Shown here: positions 7,295-16,711 of the stretch, piece after piece
Layout of the letters: the number at the start of each line of letters is the position of its first letter
How positions within the stretch are numbered: position 1 is the first letter of the stretch
Source: Chloroflexus aurantiacus J-10-fl
GTDB lineage: Bacteria; Chloroflexota; Chloroflexia; Chloroflexales; Chloroflexaceae
Reading direction: 5' to 3'
Length of the DNA: 64,000 nt
NCBI RefSeq assembly: GCF_000018865.1
Contig: NC_010175.1
Span: forward strand, 248,001 to 312,000
Notes under the pieces: generated by a model
Seen by the model: only the letters and a program-made list of their open reading frames with translations
Database searches by the model: none
What the model was told of the DNA's origin: nothing
Program-made: the position numbers and the translations under genes

Positions 7295-10200
7295 CTACGG
7301 CGCTGCTCGCATAATCACCGGGACGAAGATGCGCATTGGTTCGACCACAATCTCGTAGGTATAGCTCGCGGTCTGACCATTGCTATCAGTGACGATGATA
7401 GTGAACGTATACGTTCCTACTTGCGTCACCTGACCTTCCAGCCGTCCATCTGCCAGCAGTACCAGACCGGATGGAAGCTGTCCAGTGCTCTGGTAGACGT
7501 AGCTACCACTACCACCAGATGCGTTCAGTTGGGTTTGTACCAGGCTGCCAACCGCAATTGATGGCGGCAGACTCAATTCAAGATGAGGTGCTTCGCCAGG
7601 TGTCGGCACCGGGCTGGGTGTCTCCGTCGGCACCGGGCTGGTCGTTACCGTCGGTACCGGGCTGGTCGTTACCGTCGGCACCGGGCTGGTCGTTACCGTC
7701 GGTACCGGGCTGGTCGTTACCGTCGGCACCGGGCTGGTCGTTACCGTCGGTACCGGGCTGGTCGTTACCGTCGGTACCGGGCTGGTCGTTACCGTCGGCA
7801 CCGGGCTGGTCGTTACCGTCGGCACCGGGCTGGTCGTTACCGTCGGCACCGGGCTGGTCGTTACCGTCGGTACCGGGCTGGTCGTTACCGTCGGCACCGG
7901 GCTGGTCGTTACCGTCGACACCGGGCTGGTGCTTGCCGTTGGTTCTGGTGTCGCGCTCGCCGTCGCCGACGGGCTAGGTGTCGTGCTCGCCGTTGGCTCT
8001 GGGGTCGTGCTCGCTGTCGCCGATGGGCTGGGCGTCACGCTCGCCGTGGCCGATGGGCTGGGCGTCACGCTCGCCGTTGGCTCTGGGGTCGTGCTCGCTG
8101 TCGCCGATGGGCTAGGCGTCGTGCTTGCCGTCGCCGACGGGCTGGGCGTCGTGCTTGCCGTCGCCGATGGGCTGGGCGTCGTGCTTGCCGTTGGCTCTGG
8201 GGTCGTGCTCGCCGTGGCCGACGGGCTGGGGGTCACGCTTGCCGTCGCCGATGGGCTGGGGGTCACGCTTGCCGTGGCCGATGGGCTGGGCGTCGTGCTT
8301 GCCGTCGCCGACGGGCTGGGCGTCACGCTCGCCGTTGGCTCTGGTGTTGCGCTCGCCGTCGCCGATGGGCTGGGCGTCGTGCTTGCCGTGGCCGATGGGC
8401 TGGGCGTCGTGCTTGCCGTGGCCGATGGGCTGGGCGTCGTGCTTGCCGTCGCCGACGGGCTGGGTGTTGTGCTCGCCGTGGCCGACGGGCTAGGTGTTGT
8501 GCTTGCCGTGGCCGACGGGCTAGGTGTTGTGCTTGCTGTCACCGATGGGCTGGGTGTTGTGCTTGCCGTCGCCGATGGGCTAGGCGTCACGCTCGCCGTC
8601 GCCGATGGGCTGGGCGTCACGCTCGCCGTGGCCGATGGGCTGGGCGTCACGCTCGCCGTTGGCTCTGGTGTTGCGCTTGCCGTCGCCGATGGGCTGGGCG
8701 TCGTGCTTGCCGTTGGCTCTGGTGTTACGCTCGCCGTGGCCGACGGGCTGGGCGTCGCGCTCGCCGTGGCCGACGGGCTGGGCGTCGTGCTCGCCGTGGC
8801 CGATGGGCTGGGCGTCGTGCTCGCCGTGGCCGACGGGCTGGGCGTCACGCTCGCCGTGGCCGACGGGCTGGGCGTCGTGCTCGCCGTTGGCTCTGGTGTT
8901 GCGCTTGCCGTCGCCGATGGGCTAGGCGTCATGCTCGCCGTGGCCGACGGGCTGGGCGTCACGCTCGCCGTGGCCGATGGGCTGGGCGTCGTGCTCGCCG
9001 TGGCCGACGGGCTGGGCGTCACGCTCGCCGTGGCCGACGGGCTGGGCGTCGTGCTCGCCGTTGGCTCTGGTGTTGCGCTTGCCGTCGCCGATGGGCTAGG
9101 CGTCGTGCTCGCCGTCGCCGATGGGCTGGGCGTCGTGCTCGCCGTTGGCTCTGGGGTCGTGCTCGCCGTCGCCGATGGGCTGGGCGTCGTGCTCGCCGTT
9201 GGCTCTGGTGTTGCGCTTGCCGTTGCCGATGGGCTGGGCGTCACGCTCGCCGTGGCCGATGGACTGGGCGTCACGCTTGCCGTCGCCGATGGGCTGGGTG
9301 TTGTGCTTGCCGTTGGCTCTGGGGTCACGCTCGCCGTTGGCTCTGGCGTCGCGCTCGCCGTTGGCTCTGGCGTCACGCTTGCCGTTGGCTCTGGCGTCGC
9401 GCTCGCCGTTGGCTCTGGCGTCACGCTTGCCGTTGGCTCTGGCGTCGCGCTCGCCGTTGGCTCTGGTGTCACGCTTGCCGTTGGCTCTGGTGTCACGCTT
9501 GCCGTTGGCTCTGGCGTCGCGCTCGCCGTGGCCGATGGGGACGGCGTTGGTGATGGTGCCGCGGCGATATTGGTCAGGGTAAAGTCAGTGCTGGCATTCG
9601 CAACGCTTGCCGTCACTGTATAGGTTCCGGCCACGTTGTTGGCACGCACCGGCACCTGTACCAGACCATTCGCGTCACTTACCGCACCATTGCCTGCCGG
9701 GAAAACAGCACTGGCACCACTGGCCGGTGCAGTGAAGCTCACATAAACGCCAGACAGCGGGTTGCCATTCTCATCGCCCACCCATACCTCTAGCGGCTGA
9801 GCAAAATCGGTATCCACGACCGCACTCTGGTTATTACCACCGCGCTGCTCTACCACCAGCGGTGGCAGGGCAACCAGCGAGACCGTCTTGGACGTGTAGA
9901 CAATCTGGAATGGATAGCCATCTACATCAATCACCGCACCATTGGGAAGACCCTGGAAGGTACCGAGAATCCCCCCTGAACCGGCACTCGCATGCTCAAG
10001 GATTGTCCAGATGTCGCCGGCAACCGGGGTGTAACCAGGTACCAGCGCCAGCGAGAGCGTTGCACCGGCAGGATTGCCCGTTCCCACCAGTTCAATACTG
10101 GCGTTTCTGGTGCTGTTATTCGAGGTGTTAATGAGCACCAGTTTATCGCCGCCAGGACCGATTTCAAAGTGGAGGCTGATATTCGGGCTATGGAGACGAA

Positions 10201-11236
10201 CACCGTCGCCATTACCTGCGATGGAAAGCGTTCCCCGCCCGCGAATGACGGCACCGGTATTGAGATCGCGTTGATCACCAACCCCGATCTCGCCACCGCC
10301 AGAGGTGGGATTATACACAATTGCCCCTACCGTCCCGCTACCGTAGAGGTTTAGCCTGCCACTGCCCTGATTGCGAACAAATGAACCGATATTCGAGCCA
10401 CTTGCAGTCAGATTAATTGTCAAATCACCCGCCCCGTTCTTGCGCAGATTCCGCGAGGCTGCGGGATCGGTGATTTTGGCGAAGATGACATCACCTTCAA
10501 CCGTTATCTCCCGGTTACCGGGCAGACTCCAGGGAGTGCTGAAGCTGAGACGATAATCACCGCTGTCGAGGGTGAAATTATTGTTTAGCTGGGAGATTTC
10601 ATTGGTAATGATGCGATCTGATCCTGCATTAATCAGACGCCCGCTGAGCAGTTCGAGTTTCGAGGTACCAAAAGCCTGATTGTGAGCAATGACTATTGCC
10701 CCACCATTAATCGTCGTTCGTCCCCGGTGCTCATTAGCGGCGAGCAGATAGAGTTCACCCTCACCGGTTTTGGTGATGCCACCACTGCCGCGCAGGAGAT
10801 TGTTGGGGCTGAAGATAAGGAGGCTACTATCAGCAGCAATATCGAATGAAATGATTTTCTGTAGCTCAATTGGCACATAAATAACATGATTACCGCTCAG
10901 AACACGAATAGCTCCGGCACCGGCGGGTGGGAAATAGAGACTGCCGTTGCTATTTGTCATGAGCAAGTAAGGCATCGGACTATCGAAACGCACTTCCCCA
11001 ATTTCAAAAGTACCGTCGAGATCAATTGCCAGTGGAAATGGCGTATACGGAAACACCGCCACATCGTGACGGCTCGACGGTACACCTCCACTCCATTTGG
11101 TCGGATCACTCCAACTTCCATTTCCCCCAATCCAGGTACTGGTTGCCGCAAAAACCGGACTGAACACGAGCGACCAGATCAAGAGTAGAATGACTGCTAA
11201 TGTCGATAGCAGTGCTCGCGGTATCGGGCGGTTCAT
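7295..11236 (-). CDS. Large secreted protein with Thr/Pro/Ser repeat stalk
   Basis: About 1313 residues, surface-exposed or secreted by inference. Order: signal peptide (MNRPIPRALLSTLAVILLLI, ending near VFA-AT), a beta-helix passenger-like region opening TSTWIGGNGSWSDPTKW, a bacterial Ig-like (Big_1) domain around EVWVGDENGNPLSGVYVSF, then a very long stalk of TASxTPEP (8 residues) and TASxTPSPSA (10 residues) units, about 13 copies of SPVPTVTT, a putative-Ig domain (LELSLPPSIAVGS...TYTFTIIVTDSNG) and the tail MRIFVPVIMRAAP. I start at the ATG at 11236 because GGAGAGGAG precedes it. The stalk is compositionally suited to O-glycosylation. A similar LPVIMR-type tail ends the secreted protein at 21002-23686. 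Confidence 0.88.
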   Translation of the reverse strand: MNRPIPRALLSTLAVILLLIWSLVFSPVFAATSTWIGGNGSWSDPTKWSGGVPSSRHDVAVFPYTPFPLAIDLDGTFEIGEVRFDSPMPYLLMTNSNGSLYFPPAGAGAIRVLSGNHVIYVPIELQKIISFDIAADSSLLIFSPNNLLRGSGGITKTGEGELYLLAANEHRGRTTINGGAIVIAHNQAFGTSKLELLSGRLINAGSDRIITNEISQLNNNFTLDSGDYRLSFSTPWSLPGNREITVEGDVIFAKITDPAASRNLRKNGAGDLTINLTASGSNIGSFVRNQGSGRLNLYGSGTVGAIVYNPTSGGGEIGVGDQRDLNTGAVIRGRGTLSIAGNGDGVRLHSPNISLHFEIGPGGDKLVLINTSNNSTRNASIELVGTGNPAGATLSLALVPGYTPVAGDIWTILEHASAGSGGILGTFQGLPNGAVIDVDGYPFQIVYTSKTVSLVALPPLVVEQRGGNNQSAVVDTDFAQPLEVWVGDENGNPLSGVYVSFTAPASGASAVFPAGNGAVSDANGLVQVPVRANNVAGTYTVTASVANASTDFTLTNIAAAPSPTPSPSATASATPEPTASVTPEPTASVTPEPTASATPEPTASVTPEPTASATPEPTASVTPEPTASATPEPTASVTPEPTASTTPSPSATASVTPSPSATASVTPSPSATASATPEPTASTTPSPSATASTTPEPTASTTPSPSATASTTPSPSATASATPEPTASTTPSPSATASVTPSPSATASTTPSPSATASVTPSPSATASMTPSPSATASATPEPTASTTPSPSATASVTPSPSATASTTPSPSATASTTPSPSATASATPSPSATASVTPEPTASTTPSPSATASATPEPTASVTPSPSATASVTPSPSATASVTPSPSATASTTPSPSVTASTTPSPSATASTTPSPSATASTTPSPSATASTTPSPSATASTTPSPSATASTTPSPSATASATPEPTASVTPSPSATASTTPSPSATASVTPSPSATASVTPSPSATASTTPEPTASTTPSPSATASTTPSPSATASTTPSPSATASTTPEPTASVTPSPSATASVTPSPSATASTTPEPTASTTPSPSATASATPEPTASTSPVSTVTTSPVPTVTTSPVPTVTTSPVPTVTTSPVPTVTTSPVPTVTTSPVPTVTTSPVPTVTTSPVPTVTTSPVPTVTTSPVPTVTTSPVPTVTTSPVPTETPSPVPTPGEAPHLELSLPPSIAVGSLVQTQLNASGGSGSYVYQSTGQLPSGLVLLADGRLEGQVTQVGTYTFTIIVTDSNGQTASYTYEIVVEPMRIFVPVIMRAAP
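7600..9560 (-). repeat. Coding minisatellite (24- and 30-bp units)
   Basis: Within the secreted protein gene, 24-bp units coding SPVPTVTT run from about 7605 to 7930, then more than fifty 24-bp (TASxTPEP) and 30-bp (TASxTPSPSA) units run to about 9560. Units differ mainly by synonymous changes and a V/A/T/M choice at one codon. The plus strand stays open through the array for 564-656 codons as a by-product. Confidence 0.92.
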
Positions 11237-11257
11237 GGCTCCTCTCCAGAACTGCAA

Positions 11258-11574
11258 TGTAGTGCTCCAGTTGAACCGAATTTTAACCGAACTCTGTACC
11301 GAATCATTACCGAAACCCCTGCTACGACCGGTGCAGATGAAAACATGAAAAAAGTGTTATCCAGGCGGCAGGAGATGACGATAAATGAGAGGTATGTTCA
11401 GGAAAGGAGGTGATGAGGATCAGAATTGCGACAATCCGTCGTAAGACTGATGTTGAATGAAGGCTAGAGGCTTACAAACATTTCATCTTGAAGTTGAATA
11501 TTTTGTTAGAAAGGGGAATAAAGTCGCACTATTCTTATTTATTATAGTATTATTTTTTGTAGTAGAGAAGTGTT
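11258..11574. other. Intergenic region between divergent genes with an orphan SD
   Basis: Divergent spacer between the secreted protein gene and rarD. It contains AAAGGAGGTGATG at 11403-11415, a full match to the 16S anti-Shine-Dalgarno, but with an ATG too close to it to be normal. No recognised gene follows it. Confidence 0.4.
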
Positions 11575-12486
11575 ATGACCAACAAAACCACGTTACAAGG
11601 CATCAGTGCAGCTATCGCTGCATACGCGCTCTGGGGATTGCTCCCGGTCTACTGGAAAGCGCTCAACGGGGCATCGGCCACCGAAATTCTCGCCCATCGC
11701 ATGATCTGGTCGCTCCTCTTCCTGCTTGGCGTGCTGGCGATCCGCCGGCAGTGGGAGTGGATTACGGTGATACGGCAACAGCGTCGTCTGCGGCTGACGT
11801 ATCTGGCAAGTGCGATTCTGCTGGCGGCAAATTGGGGTATTTATGTCTGGGCAGTCCAGATCAATCGGGTCGTCGAAGCCAGTTTAGGCTATTTTATCAA
11901 CCCGCTGGTCAGTATTGCGCTGGGTGTGCTGGTCTTGCGGGAACGGTTACGTCCGGCCCAGTGGCTGGCCATCGGTATTGCTGCTGCCGGGGTTGCCTGG
12001 CTGACCTACAGTGCCGGTGCGCTGCCCTGGATCGCATTGGCGCTGGCGTTATCGTTTGGTCTCTACGGTCTGTTACGGAAGCAGACGCCACTCGGTTCGT
12101 TTGAGGCATTGACGGTGGAGACGTTATGGATGTTTCCCCCCGCTCTCCTCTGGTTGAGCTGGCTGGCCGGTGCCAACGGCGGGATTCATCACGATACCGG
12201 CCTGTGGATGCTCTTGATCAGCACCGGTGTTGTGACTGCGGCACCGCTGCTCTTTTTCGGGGCAGCAACCCGACGCATCCCGCTGACGACAATCGGCATT
12301 TTGCAGTACCTGGCACCGACCCTTCAGCTCGTGCTGGGTGTGCTGGTCTACGGCGAACCCTTCTCAACTGCCCAACTGATCGGCTTTGGCGCAATCTGGA
12401 CGGCACTGGCCATTTATACGCTTGATAGCTTTATCGCTGTTCGGCACTACCGGGCGAAATTATCACAAGAGGCGATACAGCGGTAG
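11575..12486 (+). CDS. rarD: RarD-family EamA transporter
   Basis: Ten-helix inner-membrane transporter of the drug/metabolite superfamily, 303 residues, with two EamA halves. The opening ([21 protein letters not shown]) and the segment [27 protein letters not shown] are characteristic of RarD. The family is named for a chloramphenicol-sensitivity phenotype; the real substrate is not established. The gene stands alone on the plus strand and its last 40 bp overlap the 3' end of convergent cofC. The ATG at 11575 has only a weak GAGAAG upstream. Confidence 0.9.
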
Positions 12487-13064
12487 TATTGCTGCAAGCG
12501 CTCACCGTCATCGAGATCGAAGGCCAGGGTCGGTGTGCTGATCAGGCTGGCCCGCAAGCCGAGCCGGGCAGCCGTGCGCAGATGATAGCCGGCACTATCC
12601 GGCCCAAAGCCAAACGGCAATTGCGACGGCAGGTGCAGCCCTAACGCATTTGTCCCTTGACCATGCTGGTCAGGGGCAACCACCACGTCGTTGTCGGTGA
12701 GCGCTTCGCTGAGCAAGATCAGATCACGTACTGTCACAAAGGGTAAATCGCCGGCAAGAACCATCATGATCTGCACACCGGCAGCCTGAATTCGCTGCCG
12801 CGCCTCGGTCAGGGCTGCATTCAACTCTTCCTGGTTATCGGGGAGCCACTCAATCCCCTCGCTATCGGTTGCCAGGGTTGGTTCAGGGCTGACCAGCCAG
12901 ATACGGGCCGGGATTGACAGGTAGCTAACGGCCTGGCGCGCCGTTGTGATCACATGGCGCACCATTGTCACCACGAGCTGTTGGCGATCCGCCGGATCGA
13001 GCAGATCGATCAGGCGCGATTTCGCCAGGTGTAGACGCTTGATGGGAATGACAATACCGATCAC
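12447..13064 (-). CDS. cofC: 2-phospho-L-lactate guanylyltransferase (CofC)
   Basis: Cytoplasmic nucleotidyltransferase of coenzyme F420 synthesis: it activates phospholactate (or phosphoenolpyruvate in many bacteria) with GTP for CofD. The 205 residues open with the CofC signature [14 protein letters not shown], followed by [13 protein letters not shown] (metal-binding Asp) and [12 protein letters not shown]. The start is a GTG that overlaps the cofD stop codon by 4 bases, indicating translational coupling. The 3' end overlaps rarD by 40 bp in convergent orientation. cofE and fbiC are not in the window. Confidence 0.93.
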
Positions 13065-14017
13065 ACTAACGACCTCGCTGTGGACGGCGCAATGAGGCTG
13101 GCCAGTTCCAGCGTCGCACGGGCCAGGGCCATCTTTTCTGGCATACCGCGCATGATTGTGTCGGTAACCAGCGTTGCAATCCCGCGAGACTGAATAGCCG
13201 GCGCCAGCTCCGCATCAATGGTGTCGATCACGATCCCATCGATCAGGTCGGCATACGTCTCGGCCACACCGAGCGCAGTCGGGGTGAGACCAACCGCTTT
13301 CATCAGTGGGACAGCCGGACCCTTGATTGCTGCGCCACCAACAATCGGACTAACTGCCACCACCGGCGTATTCGTTGTCGTCAGAGTGGTACGCACTTCA
13401 GGAATGGCCAGAATTGGCCCTACACTCACCACCGGATTGCTCGGCGCGATAATAATGACCTCTGCACTCATTAGCAAAGGCAACAAGGCAGGAGCTGGCC
13501 GAACCGGGCCGGCAGCGTGCAGGCGCACGCCGTGTACGACCGGTTGACAGCGCTCGCGGACAAAATACTCTTCAAAATGCAGTTCGCCCTGATCGGTAAG
13601 GACGTGGGTAGGCGCCGGATCATCACTCATCGGGATGATTGAGACAGCCACACCCAATGCCTGCCGAATCTCATCGGCGACTTGCGAGAGGGTCGCACCG
13701 GCCTGCAACCGCGCCGTCCGGTAGATATGCAACGCCAGATCGCGATCACCGAGCTTAAACCAGGTAGGAGCGCCGAGCCGGGCCAGCCATTGCATACAGG
13801 CATCGGTATCACCGGCAATCCCCCAGCCCTGGTTGCGGTCAATCACATCTGCCAGCGTACAGGTGACGATATCGAGATCGGGGGAGATATATAAGCCGTG
13901 CAGCACCATATCGTCGCCGGTATTGACGACAGCCGCGATCCGTTCTGGGGCAACAACTGCTGCCAGCCCTTCGATAAAGCGAGCGGCACCAACGCCGCCG
14001 GAAAGTACAACTATCAT
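13061..14017 (-). CDS. cofD: 2-phospho-L-lactate transferase (CofD)
   Basis: Transfers the phospholactyl (or enolpyruvyl) group from the GDP-activated donor made by CofC to the deazaflavin Fo, giving F420-0. The 318 residues begin [18 protein letters not shown], the CofD glycine loop, followed by [18 protein letters not shown] and [10 protein letters not shown] motifs that bind Fo and metal in this family. Length is normal. It forms a two-gene unit with cofC. The ATG at 14017 has a poor ribosome site. Confidence 0.94.
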
Positions 14018-14045
14018 AGGTACGCTGCGGAGTCTACAAAAGGAA

Positions 14046-14070
14046 ACCGGCGTGATCCAACCACGCCGGT
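14046..14070 (-). terminator. Terminator of the thioredoxin/TPR gene
   Basis: A perfect 9-bp stem ACCGGCGTG (14046-14054) / CACGCCGGT (14062-14070) with a 7-nt loop, followed on the minus strand by TTTCCTTTTG. It separates the gene ending at 14084 from cofD. Confidence 0.8.
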
Positions 14071-14083
14071 ATCATCGGGTTCG

Positions 14084-14935
14084 TTAGAACAACAGATTCG
14101 CCAGTCGCCGCCGGGCCGGGCCTACCAGCGGATGGTCGTCACCGAGCAGAGCAAAGAGGGCGAGCAGTGCCTTGCGGGCACCATCATCCCGGAACGCTCG
14201 ATCACGAGCGACCAGTGTTAACAGATGCTCTATCGCGGTGGCATAATCACCACTCCGCACTGCAATCGCTGCCTGGCGGTACAGCCCTTCGCTACCATCT
14301 GCCGGCTCTGCCGGCGCATTGACCAGATCGGCGATAGCCAGACCGGCAATCGCCCGGCCACCGAAGGGACCACCTGCCGGAACCTGCTTGAGCGTCGTAA
14401 TGCCTTCGGGATCGCCGCGCAAAGCGAGCAGCCGCCCCAGATGGAAGAGCGCCGCCTCGTTATTTGGGTCTTGCCCCAGGATCAGGCGATAACGGGCAAT
14501 CGCCTCAACCGGATTGGTTGCTTCGAGCGCCTGTGCCATCGCCAGCAGATCGGCATTACGGTCAGGCACGATCCGCTTCAGCCAGGTACGTACCTGACTC
14601 TCCGGCAACGCACCGGTAAACTCATCAACGATTTTGCCCTGATAGACCGCTTTGACGGCGGGAATACCCTGAACCCGGAACATCTGGGCCAATCGTGGGT
14701 TTTCATCCACGTTAATCTTTGCTAACACCCACGTCCCACCTGCTTCGCGTGCGAGCCGTTCAAGCGTCGGCCCAAGTACACGGCAGGGACCACACCACGG
14801 TGCCCAGAAATCGATGACGACCGGCGTCTGCTGTGAGCGTTGGAGCACCTCACGCTCAAAGGTTGCCTCGGTCACATCAATGACGACAGCCTGGGCAGTA
14901 GCTGGATTGGCTTTGTTCGATACTCCGGTGATCAT
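14084..14935 (-). CDS. Thioredoxin domain plus TPR protein, CnoX/YbbN-like
   Basis: A 283-residue cytoplasmic protein: a thioredoxin fold with the intact active site WAPWCGPC near residues 43-50, followed by a helical TPR-like region (AIARYRLILGQDPNNEAALFHLGRLLALRGD). This architecture is that of CnoX (YbbN), a chaperedoxin that protects proteins from oxidation and hands them to chaperonin. E. coli CnoX has SxxC; here both Cys are present, as in the redox-active members. AAGGAGAA sits before the ATG at 14935. A terminator follows the gene, so it is monocistronic. Confidence 0.9.
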   Translation of the reverse strand: MITGVSNKANPATAQAVVIDVTEATFEREVLQRSQQTPVVIDFWAPWCGPCRVLGPTLERLAREAGGTWVLAKINVDENPRLAQMFRVQGIPAVKAVYQGKIVDEFTGALPESQVRTWLKRIVPDRNADLLAMAQALEATNPVEAIARYRLILGQDPNNEAALFHLGRLLALRGDPEGITTLKQVPAGGPFGGRAIAGLAIADLVNAPAEPADGSEGLYRQAAIAVRSGDYATAIEHLLTLVARDRAFRDDGARKALLALFALLGDDHPLVGPARRRLANLLF

Positions 14936-15034
14936 GCCTGTTTTCTCCTTGCACCGATATAGTTTTCACTGTAACGTAGTGTACCAGAAAGCTGTTGAAG
15001 ATGTGTCTACAAAGTGTAAGAAGAGTGTCAATCT

Positions 15035-15784
15035 TCACCTGCGCTGCAACTCCTGACGCAACAGGAAGATATAACCTACCCCCACAATGCCGGCAAAGGT
15101 AAACCACTGCAACGCATAGCTCAAGTGCGGCCCTTCGTCGAGGCGGTACGGATCGGGCGGACGGGGCAACGCACTGCTCCCATCGGGCAATTGCTCGATG
15201 AAGAGCGGTAAGAGCGGCGCACCGACCTGCTGCTGGATTGCCGGTACATCCACCCGTAACCAGGCATTGATGCGCGTTTCACCCGGTAACGGTAGATCGC
15301 GCCCGGCCAACGGACTATCAGGCCGTACCTGCGGTGCCCGCGCAATGCCTTCAATGGTCACCGGACGAGTAACAGCGTAGGCAGTAGCCGCACCCTGGGC
15401 CGAGGGAATCCACCCCCGATCCACCAGCACGGCTTGATCACTACCGGCAATCTGCAACGGGGTCAGCAAATGCACACCATCAACGCCGCTATCGGAACGG
15501 CGTCCACGCAGCACAACGCTCTCTTCATTACGGAACGTGCCACTCACCACCACCCGCCGCCCGATAACTGTGGCAGGATCAGTTGCAGGTGTCAGCGGAA
15601 TCGCCGGTTGGGAAAGTGCAGCAAGCCGGGCAGCATTCGCTGCGCGCCGCTGCGCCAGTCGATCAAGCTGCCAGAAACCAAGCGTTATCAGGGTGACAAA
15701 AATGATCAGCGCGAACAGATGCTTGGCGATCCACCAGCCGCGCAAAAGACGATGAACGCGAGGAGAGGTTGTTGATGTCATCAT
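15035..15784 (-). CDS. SURF1-family protein
   Basis: Membrane protein of about 249 residues with one hydrophobic helix near each end and a large extracytoplasmic domain, the SURF1 layout. Motifs: FVTLITLGFWQLDRLAQRRA, VSGTFRNEESVVLRGR, AVLVDRGWIPSAQG and the C-terminal HLSYALQWFTFAGIVGVGYIF. SURF1 proteins help assemble cytochrome c oxidase, probably in haem delivery, so an oxidase should be encoded elsewhere. I use the ATG at 15784; a TTG at 15796 and an ATG at 15781 are alternatives. No neighbour shares its pathway. Confidence 0.88.
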   Translation of the reverse strand: MMTSTTSPRVHRLLRGWWIAKHLFALIIFVTLITLGFWQLDRLAQRRAANAARLAALSQPAIPLTPATDPATVIGRRVVVSGTFRNEESVVLRGRRSDSGVDGVHLLTPLQIAGSDQAVLVDRGWIPSAQGAATAYAVTRPVTIEGIARAPQVRPDSPLAGRDLPLPGETRINAWLRVDVPAIQQQVGAPLLPLFIEQLPDGSSALPRPPDPYRLDEGPHLSYALQWFTFAGIVGVGYIFLLRQELQRR

Positions 15785-15985
15785 GTGAGTACTCAAACGT
15801 CGTGCGTGTATACTTCGTCTGAGTGAGCAAGACTTCCTCTCTCATGATGCATCCATGCAGATGAAGGTAACATCTTGCCCACTTTCATAAGGAATGATAC
15901 CACGTTCAGATGGTGTGCCGTCTACCAGCTCCGCTGCATAGTGCCCACAGATCGATCCCTCCCCCTCATGCGGTACAATATCTTC

Positions 15986-16005
15986 GATAGTCGCTACTGA
16001 CTATC
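15986..16005. promoter_or_regulatory. Dyad in the ktrA leader
   Basis: A perfect 7-bp inverted repeat GATAGTC / GACTATC with a 6-nt loop lies 35 bp upstream of ktrA, just after a TACAAT hexamer at 15974-15979. It could be an operator or a leader hairpin. Confidence 0.35.
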
Positions 16006-16039
16006 AGGACAGCGAAAAAACACAAGGAGGAAGAGTCGC

Positions 16040-16711
16040 ATGGCACGCAAGCCTAGTCGGCTCGAATTTGCCGTAATCGGTCTTGGTCGCTTTGGGCGCA
16101 GTGTAGCGCTGAATTTAATCGAACGAGGCCACACTGTGCTGGGTATTGATCGCGACCCCAACATCGTGCAACAACTGGCCGACCGTATGACCCAGGTGGT
16201 TGCCCTGGACTCCAGCAACGAAGACGCGCTGCGGGCGGTTGACATTATGTCATTCGACACCGTTGTGGTCGCGATTGGCTCGCAATTTGAGGCCAACCTG
16301 ATGACCACGGTCGCGCTCAAGAGTCTGGGTGTCAAACGAGTTGTTTGTAAAGCGCTGAACGAACGTCAACAGTACATCTTAACCAGGGTCGGTGCCGATA
16401 TGGTGGTGCTACCCGAACATGAAGCTGGTGCCCGGCTGGCCTGGCAACTGTCAGAACCCCATGTCCTGGAGCATCTTAATCTCGGTTCCGGCTTTAGCGT
16501 CGCCGAAGTGCGAGTTCCGGCTCCATTGGTCGGCCAGACCCTGATGCAGAGTGGATTACGTCGGCGATATGGTATTAATGTGCTGGCCGTTAAACACAAC
16601 GGCAAGATGATTGTCACCCCACCACCCGACTATGTCTTCAGCCGCGATGATCGGATTCTGATTATTGGCGCCGATTCGAGTATCAGCACCTTCTGCGATC
16701 TATCATCATGA
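16040..16711 (+). CDS. ktrA: K+ channel regulatory subunit KtrA/TrkA-like
   Basis: Peripheral cytoplasmic RCK protein of 223 residues that binds nucleotide and gates the KtrB/TrkH pore encoded next to it. The RCK_N Rossmann motif is VIGLGRFGRSVALNL, with the nucleotide-binding acid in LGIDRDP; RCK_C covers the last 80 residues (VRVPAPLVGQTL...DRILIIGAD). A single RCK unit matches KtrA rather than the double-length TrkA. AAGGAGGAAG precedes the ATG. Its stop overlaps the next start as ATGA. Confidence 0.93.
   Translation: MARKPSRLEFAVIGLGRFGRSVALNLIERGHTVLGIDRDPNIVQQLADRMTQVVALDSSNEDALRAVDIMSFDTVVVAIGSQFEANLMTTVALKSLGVKRVVCKALNERQQYILTRVGADMVVLPEHEAGARLAWQLSEPHVLEHLNLGSGFSVAEVRVPAPLVGQTLMQSGLRRRYGINVLAVKHNGKMIVTPPPDYVFSRDDRILIIGADSSISTFCDLSS

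Noticed and set aside
7583-9623. Plus-strand frames of 564-656 codons (Arg/Trp- and Leu/Val/Gly-rich) over the repeat
   Set aside because: They are the antisense of the Thr/Pro repeat, which lacks stops on either strand; no start signals and composition follows the repeat unit.
11457-12104. Plus-strand frame overlapping rarD
   Set aside because: Out of frame with rarD, which has a recognised family; the N-terminal hydrophobic stretch comes from A+T-rich leader DNA.
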